NCBI RefSeq assembly: GCF_964355755.1
Contig: NC_092673.1
Span: 23,563,001-23,627,000 of the forward strand
Direction: 5' to 3'
Length of the DNA: 64,000 nucleotides
Origin: Antedon mediterranea
Taxonomy: Eukaryota; Echinodermata; Crinoidea; Comatulida; Antedonidae
Positions 48,211 through 60,000 of the stretch are shown here, in pieces; within the stretch, counting starts at the first letter, position 1, and each line of letters begins with the position of its first letter. The translations under genes and the position numbers were made by a program. The notes beneath the pieces were generated by a model. It saw only the letters and a list, made by a program, of their open reading frames with translations. It was not told the DNA's origin and ran no database searches.

Positions 48211-51200
48211 GTAAGTACCAACAACTCTCTTTTCATTTTTTTCATTTCATTATTTTTTATTTAACTTGTTTTATATTTATGAGGTTTATAAAGTATATAT
48301 TGGTGTTAAAGCAATACTTTTAACTCAATTTCCAAATAAATTAAAATCAAATGACATAGATTATTTAAATTCAAATTGTTACGGGATCTTTTAATTATCA
48401 ATAATATGTAATATTTTTGCCTCTTATTTAATTTTGCCTCTTTATTTCAGTAAAATAAGCGTTACTCTATTTTTGTAATAAATCGATATTGGATTTTCAG
48501 TACAGTCAGCATGGCATTGAACTTCGAAACAAATGTTTTTGGAGTCAACTTTAGTTATTGTACGTCATCAGACATGCCTTGTAGACATTATAAATCTATA
48601 TTTGGTTACAGTAAAAATCAATGGTGGTCAATAGAGAATAACAATTATTGAATAGTTATGACGGCCAAATATTTATAAATATCATTAAATTTTTTTTTCT
48701 TATTTCTTGTTTTACTATTGATGACCAAAATTATTTTTCATTTTTTTCTTTTGTTACCAAAGATAAATGATATGTTAACGGAAGACAGTATGAAAAGATA
48801 TTTTAGTGTTTCTTCACTTGACGAAGGTAAATAATTGGGTATTTGAAATAACCTGGCAATAATACTGTAGTGATTTTGTATTAAGGACGTTTCGACTGGT
48901 CATTTACCGGTCATTTACTGATCACTTACTGGTCATTTTTATTTCCGCATGATCTTAGATTAATATAGACCCCATGCATGGTTACATGGGTTATCCACAT
49001 TACTAGAAATTTAACACATTAGAAAATAGTTCGATGAAAGTGTAATTTTTGGTAATAGTTTATTCTTTAATTACTGAATTTTAATAGTTTTATGTACATT
49101 CAGACTGTATTTGATTTCAATTGTCATTTCGATTTAAATTATTTTCAGGTAATTTTGAATAAATTGAATTGAATTGAAATCCTAATATCAATATATTACA
49201 ACGTTTTGTTTTAGTACCAGAATATGAAATTATCGGAACATCGCATGGACGCCGCAGACGATCAATAGATGGCAGTGAATACCCTGACCAACACGAGGTC
49301 AAGTTTACAGCTTTTGGCGAGGATTACCATATTAAACTGTGGAAGAATAAAGCCCTTATTCCCCCTGGTACCTTTGCCGAGTATGCGTATGCAAACGGCA
49401 CAGTGGTAAAAAAGCCCTTGGTAAATCATTGTCACTATCTCGGAGAGGTGCATTCACACGATGGTTCAAGAGCAGCAATTAGCACATGTAAAGGATTGGT
49501 AGGTAGCATTTAAAATTAATATAGTTGATCCATTGCTCGTTATATACATTAAAGCTTGGTTCCCACAACGCAAGAACGTAGGCTCAAGGTAAGTAAGTAG
49601 ACCAATCACAAGGGACTGTCCAGACGATCCATCGCGTCGTGATTGTCTCTGTGGGGGTGGGGGATGGGTTAACCAAGATTAAGAACCTATGTATTTTCTT
49701 TACAATTGGCCAAATCCAATCAAACATCAAGCTCATTTTCTTTTGGCAATAATCAAACATACGCTAAAATAAAAACAGTAGGCCTATGTGTGTACTTCCC
49801 TTGCATGTTATTAGTGTGAGTGAGTGTGGCCGAGCGGTGAAGACAGTGGAACTGAAATCCATAGCCATAACATTGGCAAGGGTTCGAGGCTCACTCGTGG
49901 TGGTAGAACAAGTCTTCTCGGATAAGGACTATAAACCGTAGGTCCAGTGTACATGTGGCTCATGTGCACTTTAAAGAACCTAGTACATCTTTCGAGACGA
50001 GTAGGGGGTTACTCCGGTGTACTAGTTCATTTATACACACACACTGTCGTATTGGCGCCGTAGTTGGCTGCCGATGTCACAATTGGACCCTTAGTGGAGC
50101 AGTAGCCTTCAACTATGAAGTTTGCTCCTTAAAATAGAAGAAGAAGAAGTAGTTTCTAAAAGTCATAAAGCACGAAACAGCAAAATAATTAAACACTTCG
50201 TTTTGTTTTAATCAGTCTGGAATGTTCAGCCATGGAGATTCCGATGTGTATATACAACCTTTACAAGAAGATCATGCAGAAAAACTTCGACAGAGGAGGG
50301 ACATTGAAAATCCTCATGTAATCTACAGAAGATCAGCAGGAGATATACCAAACGGCGAAACAGAAGAAACTAGAGAAATGAAAAAGCATGTTTGTGGTAA
50401 CGATAAAAGTAAGAATATAATAAGAATTGAATGAATAAACATTAAAATTAAGTATATTTAAACCTTTGATCTAAACACTGCTATACTTTTTTAGCTGGAC
50501 GACCCATTTCCCACTTCCAAAAGAAAGTTGACGGTTGAGAATGTCCCAACGTTTCAGTTGATAACCGTCTTCTTCTGATTATAACTGGGCCCTCTGGGAG
50601 ACCAGTCTTTGACTGAAGAGGTCGCCCAGTATAAATAAAATATTTCAATTCAATTTAATTCTTGAGAATATAGGCAAGTTAAGATGAACGTCAATACATT
50701 CTCAACCATACTTTATTTCCTTTTGTAAACACATAGTGTACCGCTAACCTAAATTTACATATTATTATAATAACGATATTTCATCAATATTAGAATACTA
50801 CCACGACGAGAATAATCAGAACGAGATGGCAGAATCAGCGAGAGAGTTTGTTGGCAGTGACGACGAAAAGAAAGCAACACGAACAAAAAGACAGACATCC
50901 GGCCGTCATTTAGAACTGCTCGTAGTTACAGATTGGGAAATGAGGTTATATCATGGTGCCGAATTAGAAGACTACACATTGACACTTATGAATATCGTGA
51001 GTACATTGTTTAAAATTAAACCACGTCAAACAGCTAAATCGCTATAAAATTCTGAAGAAAAAAACGTTGAAAGTTATGTCCAAGCCAACACGTATATAGA
51101 GCCGATAGAACAGCCGATTTTCAGTTTGTCTGACATTGCAGGTAGGCCTACAGCACCGAGAATCGGCTGTTGCAAAGACATAAATAAATATCAATACCGT

Positions 51201-53992
51201 GTAATGAGTAAACACTCAATATTCATTTAATAAATAAAAAAATCAATTTATTGTAGGTTGCCGGTCGATATGCAGATCCGTCAGTTGGAACAAGAGTCAA
51301 TCTTTACATTACACGTTTTATTTTATTTGATGCACCCACAGTAAGTACGATTTGTTTTTCCAGAATGTTATAAATATTAATAATAATAAGAATAATTAAT
51401 GTGTACGACATGGACTGTTTTGACAAAGTCTATTGTGTTTCTTCTTTATTTATTATAAATTATTACATTGGCATAATATACTTCACAACATCTAATATAT
51501 TATACGAATTTAACAATCTGGGACAATAATGTAATAATGACTAACCAACAAGATAATTTCTAAACACCAACGTTACAACAACAAAATTATATTTTAGATT
51601 CAGGTAGAAATCCCAAATGGCGGAACGGCGTCTCTAGACGTTACACAACAAGCAGAACATACTTTGCCGAAGTTCTGTGATTTTCAAAGGCTAATTAACC
51701 CAGCGTCGGATAGTGACCCTACACATTGGGATAACGCTCTGCTTATCAGCAGGTAAATGCTCTATACATTGTTTTTACCAGTATCTTTACCTTATCTCTT
51801 CACGGTGTCGTCATCACCAAGATCGCCTTCACTTTTTTTTTAATAAATGAAATGTAATCATTTTTACAGAATGTAATTGAAACTGTTACTTTTTCTTTTT
51901 TTAATGATTATATAACATACGTTTTGCGCTATTCATAGATTTAACCTGGAGCTGTATGGTAACAACAACCTTCTTGGAATAGCAAGATTGTGGGGGGCCT
52001 GTACAGGATACAATCAATGTTCTCTGAATGAAGAATCTGGGCTGGCCTCCGGACTGACTATCACCCACGAAATAGGACATAAGTAAGTAGTTGGATGGTT
52101 CTTGCAAAATTCGTCTTGATTCCTAGGCCTACACGGCGTTGTCTTATAAGAATAGGTCTACAGATATTTCTTATATAATTTAGTTTAAATTTAATTTTCT
52201 CTACAGTCTTGGGGTAAATCATGATGATGGAAACCAATGTCAAGATAATGTTAACATCATGGGATCTTCTAGAGTCGCTGGACCTGGTTCACATAACTGG
52301 TCAACTTGCAGCAAAGATCAGCTAAATAATTTTTTCGGGTAGGTTATTTTATTATTTCCTTAATATCCCAATATTTTATGTGCTTTTCTTTGTTGGTCAT
52401 GCAAAGGTTATATGATGTATTTTTTATTATTAATTTATTAATTAATTATTAATTAATTATTTATTTATTAATTAATTTATTAATTTATTAATTATCAAAA
52501 CAGTAACCTTTATATATGGTTCAACAATCATTACAATTCCGTGATGCAGTGATTTGCCTCATTACAGAGGAGAGGAGATAAGGAGTTTTATATTTTGATT
52601 CCCTGACTTTCTGCAGTGAAGAAAAATCTATTTACACTGCCTGTCTACACTAAATCTTCCTAAAACATATTTTGTAATAAGTATACAATATTGAATTATC
52701 AGATTTTTTAAAAACTTTTGTACATTTTAATGCTGCAATATATATTATCCTGAATATCATGGTTTTCAATTTTAAAGTTCCTCAAATGGTGCTTGCACAA
52801 GAGATGTACCGAGTAGCAATTTGAATTTAGCTCAACCAATCACCAATGATCTACCAGGACTACGATACTCTGCGGACAGGCAGTGTGAACTGGTATTTGG
52901 TTCCACATATAAGGAATGTGAACGCAACCCCTATCCACAAAATGTAAGTATATCTACAATTGTGTATATGTAAATGTGTATGGCGTTTGTTGAGCAATAT
53001 TCACACTTGTCACTGAATGGAAGAGGACAAATATTTATTGTTATGTTCTATCTTCTTAATTTTAGGGTGAATGTGCGTATCTGTGGTGTGCTTTACCAGG
53101 TTCATTTAACTGTTTTAGTAGTGGATCTGCCAAAATGGACGGAACATCTTGCGGCTACGAACAAGTAAGCATTATAGCCATTATAGCCACATCGAATCAA
53201 AATAAGATGCATCTTTGTTAAATGTTAACGTATGTCGGTTTTTTCCGATGTAACTGCGCTTATTGGCGCCCTTGGTATATCATTCTAGCGCTGTCGCTGT
53301 AGGTCTATTTAATAAAAGCAATTCTTACAATAGATGCCACACAATTTCAAAGAACGTTTGAAATTGTTTTAAGCATTTTCCCTTTGTCGAAGTTATTCAT
53401 CCCTATAATTAAAATTAATGTGTTTATTCTCAGATTTGTAAGCAAGGAAGCTGTGAGTATGGTGCGGATGTTGCACCAACTCCAGTCGACGGAGGTTGGA
53501 GTCCATTTCAACCCACTTACGGAGAATGCAGTCGTCCGTGTGGGGGCGGTGTTCAATACAAATATAGATTCTGTAATAATCCAGCGTAAGTCACATTTTA
53601 AATGTTGATATAATTTTGTTTTCCATTCTTTATTATACATAATTGATAATGTTAACATAAAAAAAATAAGAAGCAAATATATATATGTTTATAATTACAA
53701 GAATTAGGCTAAATCGCTCATTTTTCTATATTTTTATTGTGTAGACCTATTGATTTTTATTTCTATCATCATTTTAATTATTCATAACGATATTTCTAAC
53801 ATAGACCTGCCTATGGAGGTGAAGAATGCCAAGGCGATAGATACATGTCAAGAATATGCAATTCAGAACCATGCGAAACCGCCACTCAAGAGGACTTCAG
53901 AAATGAACAGTGCGCTTCGACAAACAATGTGTTATTCAATAACCAATTTCTAGAGTGGAAAGGATTCACGATTGACAAAACAGGTACGGTTA

Positions 53993-54023
<31 letters not shown>

Positions 54024-57000
54024 GTTATTATTATTATTATGTCATGCACAATTTACGCATTTGAGTTTGAGTTTGTGAGAGGCTGAGATAATAGTCGGTC
54101 GATGCCACGGTATCATGTTTTTATGACGATACACATTCTGCAGTGCCGCTGTGGCTGCTGGCGGCAAGAAGCACATATCGTAGCAGCATCATCGTATCAT
54201 TATTAAAATCATCATCATCAACATCGACATCGTCATCATCATCGTCACATTGAATAAGAGCATTAATTTAGTAAATCAATAACAATACACTATTTATTTT
54301 GACAGATGACGATTTATGCAACTTTCTATGTACTTCCACGACGGGTTTCAACGTAGTACAAAGTCGTGGTGACTATTTTATTGACGGTACCAGGTGTGAT
54401 GTCGATCAGCCTAATAGTAACAAATATTGTGTCATGGGCAAATGTATTGTAAGTAGGCTTACAATCGTTTTGTGTAAATTTACTTGGTACATTGCACAAA
54501 ATTTTAAGAATATAACATGGAGGATTTTTGTTTTTAATCATTAGGAATTTGGCTGTGATGGCGAACCATATTCAAATGCTATATACGATAAGTGCGGTGT
54601 CTGTCGAGGAACAGGAGTAATCTGTAGCGGACATTCCGGCACATTTACAAGGACATCTCCGCCTATTTCAAGTAAGAGTTTTCTTTTATCTTTACTGTTG
54701 AAATCTAAACAAAATGTTGAATTCCTTCTTATTTCCAAAGCAATATTACGGATCTTTTAAACCAACAAATTATTAAAATTATTTTTGTTCTTCTTCTGCA
54801 GCATACTTCAAGATATTAACTATTGCGGTCGGGGCCACGTCTGTAAAGATCATCACCAATCTCAATAACAACGGTCATATTGGTAAGTTATGAAATGATT
54901 AGTATCATATTATACATTTATTGTCCTAATTCCGGGGCGCCATATTCAAGCTGTCACGTTACATACAACTTTACGCAATAAATAAAAAGTATTCACATTT
55001 TTGGAATTAATCACAACGTTTTTTGTTGTTGTAATACCATAATAGGTCTACTGTATTCTTGTCTACTGTATTCTTGTTTACCGGTATTTTGTTTAGATAC
55101 AGCAGGCCTAGTAACAAGTATTCAAATTTTTGAAATAAATCAGAATAACAACGTTATTTTTGTTATAAGTAATAACATATAGGTCTACTGTTTTCTTGTT
55201 TACCAGTACTTTTTTAGTACAGCAGTAAAAAGTATTCATCACTTTATGTTAAATATGTAATATATTCTTATTTCAGCTCTTAAAATAAACAATCAATACA
55301 TCATTGGTGGTGATGGTGCTCTTCCAGCGCAAAGGGAGTACAAACACGATTCCCAATCCTTCTATTACGATAGAAGCAATGGAGAATCTATCACTATTCC
55401 CGGACCGACAACCAGTATTGTTGAGATCGATGTGTACACGTTTAGTTACTCTGATACCCAGGTGAACTGGGAGTATTACCTACCAAATGGTGTAAGCCCA
55501 ATAGATCCAGAGCCAGAAGGTCCAACTTATCAATGGACCGCGAATGAGTATACAGAATGTTCTGCAACGTGTGGACACGGTATGGAACCAGTTTATGGCA
55601 TCAGTTGTGAATTGTTTGCAATAACACGCAAATGTCCATCTTAATCTTGACCCCTATCGATTTGTTCTTTCTCTGACTATCTTTAAGTCATGTGGCCTCT
55701 GATCGCTTTACTCAAGTGCCACCTACAGATCAACTGTGCAATCATTCTGTAGATATGTCAGTAGATCTCATAATAACTATTTTAAAAAAATCTTTCAAAA
55801 TTGCTCTAATACTGACTTATATGTGTCATGATTTGACATGATATTTCTTTTCTGTATGTGTAGGCCAAATAACAAGAATTGTAGCCTGTACTCAAAACAA
55901 TGGTGTGAAAGTTGACGATTCATTTTGTAATGGGCAATCACGACCAAGTGAACTCATAGTAAACTGTTTCATCGCTTCCTGTGTATCAACCTATCAATGG
56001 TCTACCACAAACCAATTCACAGAATGCTCAGTAACCTGTGGAGTGGGTATGTAACTTTTCATTAGTAGTTATAATTTGCAGATACTGCAGTACGACTGTA
56101 ATTTTCCAGGTATCATAGGCTCATTCCGTAATACAATGTCACAAGTGATGCCTGTATCATAGTACACATATGTGGCACTGTATTATGTAACTCGCCTATG
56201 ATACTAGACAATGCCAGGTGTAGAGATACAGACATGTATTATTAAACACCATTGTTGTAATAATAATAATAATATTTATTCGGCAAAAGTTCAGTTCATA
56301 AAGTACATTTTACAATTCATCTTGCCAGGAGCCCAAACAGAAAACTGCTCTTACTCCATCATTACTTATAAAATACAAAAATAACAAAACTAAGTAGCAC
56401 AAATTAAGTCAAAATAAAACAAAACAAAGTTATAATGAGATACACCAATTAAAAATAAGCTGCATTGAATAAACAATATAAACAATTACAACTTAATATT
56501 TTGAGATCAAATGTTTGATGAGTTGGGCTTTAAAGTCTGAAATTGTAGCACATTGTTTAATTTCATTGGGAAGTTGCTCCCATAATCTAGGGAAAATAAC
56601 AAACGATGAATTTAAAAATGTATTGGTCTTTGTCTTCCAATGTATTAACCGCCCTTCACACCTCTCACTTGATCTCACAAACTCATTAAAGGATGATGGA
56701 CAGAGGCCATGCATTATTTTAAAACCTAATGTGAGTCTATACACTTTATATATATCTTCAATACTTAAAATATTTAGGGTCTTTAACCTATATAAATATG
56801 AAGTGTCCCAATTTCCTTCTTTGTATACGGTTTGGATGTCTTTAACGGAACCATTCTCTTTCCTATACCTTATCATTAATACATTTTAATTGCGTAGGCC
56901 AAAGAACAAAAGAAATAGTATGTACTGTTGGAAACGATGGTGAGCAGGTTCAAGATTCCTATTGCAATGGCCAATCACCTCCAATTCCAGTCACCGAAAG

Positions 57001-60000
57001 TTGCAACCTTGGTGATTGTGTCCAACCAGCAACCTACTATTGGGATACCAAAAACCAATTTACAGAATGTTCTGCAACATGTGGACAAGGTGTGTACAGG
57101 AAGTCATAATGTATTTAACTGAATACCTTTATTATGTATATGTATATATGTTTGGCGCTGTCCTGTACTGCGACGCTTTTACAACTTTTGCTCCTCATTG
57201 CAGCAGCACATTAATTCATTATGTAGTTCCTGACTACAATGTATAGCTACTGGGTTAGCTTAAATATCTATGATGGGCATTCAATTGTTTTTTTTACGAT
57301 GTGACAATCAACATGTTTAATATGTTTTATTTCTAGGAACAAGAACAAGAGTAGTAGTATGTACACGCAATGACGGCTCAGAAGTTGACGATTCTTTCTG
57401 CAATGGACAATCACGTCCAACAATCACTGAAAACTGTAACATCGCTGACTGCCCACAATGGTTTACTAAAAACCAGTTCACAGAATGCTCAGTAACTTGT
57501 GGACAAGGTAGGTTAAATTGCATCATTCAGCTCTGTCTACACTATCAAACTAGTTTGACGAAAAAAGTGTGACACATTTTTGTGTCACATAAAGTTTATA
57601 GTATAGACAGAGCTTTATTGAAGGATTGAAGGAATAAAGTCATTCGGTAGACGGATATTGGCAAATTACATTAAAAATTGTATGGAAACGACCGGGACGG
57701 TTTAATGTCCCTGTAGTAGAAGTAGGGTATCAAACTAATAGCCCGTGTGGTCAAAGACAATTACAAGAGAAACTAAAAGAGCAGCTTCCTATTCATATAC
57801 ACACATACTACTAGCCCTATAGCAAATATATAGGGATTACATTTCGAGACGTTTACCTCTTTTAAATATAGATATTATTTTTGTGTACAGTTCACAATGC
57901 ATAATTGTTCTACATAGTAATAGTATAACTGAAAATATTTGTCAAATTCGGGAAATACGATACATTACTTAATTTGCAGGTACAAGATCCAAAATAATCG
58001 TGTGTTTGGGAAGCGACAACGTTGAAGTTCATGGAACAAATTGTAATTCTCAACCACGTCCTACAGAAATTACCGAAGTCTGCAATGAAGCCGATTGTTC
58101 AAATTATCCTGGAATGTAAGTAATATAATTACGTTTTGTGCCGAATAATTTCCTTTTAGATTAACACTCTGACGTTTGAACACACGGGACAAAGAGACAC
58201 AACTCCCACATGGACGCAGCGCGACAACGTAGATGTTACACGTGTCGTGACTGATCAAGTTACTTGATGCGCTAATGTACATTGCGTGGAAGTTGTGTAT
58301 TTTTAAAAGCACACTGTGTTTAAAAGATGCAGAAGTAACAATAAAATATTGTTTATGTCAGAACGCACAGAGGGTGAGAATTCGAATCGATTGATACCGC
58401 TCCCTCTGGTACAATAACCATTTCATAAACTAACATTCTATACTTTGTCTTTTATAGATTTTACGCTGGAAATTATGGCAGTTGTAGCAAAACGTGTGGT
58501 GGTGGAGTCCAAACTAGAGGATTATTTTGCGTGCAACAAATTAGTTTTACCTACAGTTTGGTGGATGAAAGTAACTGTGATCCGAATACCAAACCCATGC
58601 AACAGAGAAATTGTAATGAAGACCCGTGTACTAGTGACCAAGGCGTGTGGGTGATTGGTGAATGGTCCACGGTAAGAATATTTATAATTGCATTGGTTAA
58701 GATTGTTTTCCACTTGGACGCAACGCAAGGACCTCGACAAACGCAAGCGTGTTGACCGATAGCAAGCGACAGTTCGAATACTCCATTGCTTGCGATTGTT
58801 GCGCTACGTCGTTGTGTTGCGTCTCTAGTGGGAACCACGGATTACAACGTATGATTCGTGGTGTATAAAACGTATTTTCATTTATTTTATAGTGTTCAAA
58901 GTCTTGTGGAGGAGGAGTTCGTTCTCGCACCGTTGATTGCAAACAATCCATTACCAGCAACATATATTTTATAGAATCCGAATGTCCATCGGGTAAACCT
59001 TCCACTCAAGAGCAATGTAATATCGAGTCCTGTCCTACTCTCGCACCGTCTAACCCAGGTAAGGAAACTGTTTTATGCATGTGAATATGTAATATAGCAG
59101 TCCCTAAGCACTACTAAGATAAAAAATGACACAGACAAAATACATATGTACAATAGCCTATACCGTACCGTAAAAACGAAACATTGACGTTCGATTGGAT
59201 TTGCCGTCGCCGGACCGGAACCGTGCCGGAGCAGGTGTGAAAGGCCCTTTATGCATGTGAATATGTAATATAGCAGTCCCTAAGCACTACTGGTACGGTA
59301 GATAAAAAATGGCACAGACAAAATACATATGTACAATAGCCTTTACCGTACCGTAATATTTTTCTGAAAGTTAACGTTATACGGTGACATTCTTGATTTT
59401 AAAAACCACAGAAAACTTAGGCATACTTGGTGCAAATAAGACCGATTGTTTATACACATCTGTTTGCAACAGTCATAGGTCTTGTTTACGACTTGAATAA
59501 TATATAATGTTCTAGAGTACAACGGCTTCCTTGACGTACACATCGTAGGCCTACACAAAAATACAAAAAAGCAAATTCCAATCAGGTTCAATATTTTGAA
59601 CAATGTTGCGCTTACAGACAAACAGATTTGTTTGATGAAAGCTTGCTTATTTAATGTTCTCAATAGACATTGTTATTTACATATTTTTTTATCTTTAAAT
59701 TTGTGATTAAGGTGGAATGTGTAACGTAGTATTGACCAATCAAAATGCAAGAATAGTTGTGGGTAACACGAATGGTGAATACTGCAACACGACGATTGTT
59801 GCACCAGTTGATCAGCGAATTGTTCTCACATTTGTAAAAGTTGATGTTGATTGTGCAAACGGTAGGTTTTGATTTATTTCATAGTAAGCAGTTTTGTTTG
59901 TTTTTCAATTTCTGAAATGTCCTCTTTAACATGATTACTTTTTAGGTAATTATGCATGTAAACTACATTATTATTTAGTATAGGCCTATCATTATCGTGT

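Noticed and set aside
49817-49900. tRNA gene (A and B boxes present)
   Set aside because: No sound cloverleaf or acceptor stem, and it is fused to a SINE core and tail.
55432-55644. 70-aa frame ending ...TRKCPS as a short ADAMTS isoform
   Set aside because: It reads through a good donor at 55,580; exon 18 continues the TSP1 module in phase, so the full-length form is preferred. Intron retention cannot be excluded without RNA data.
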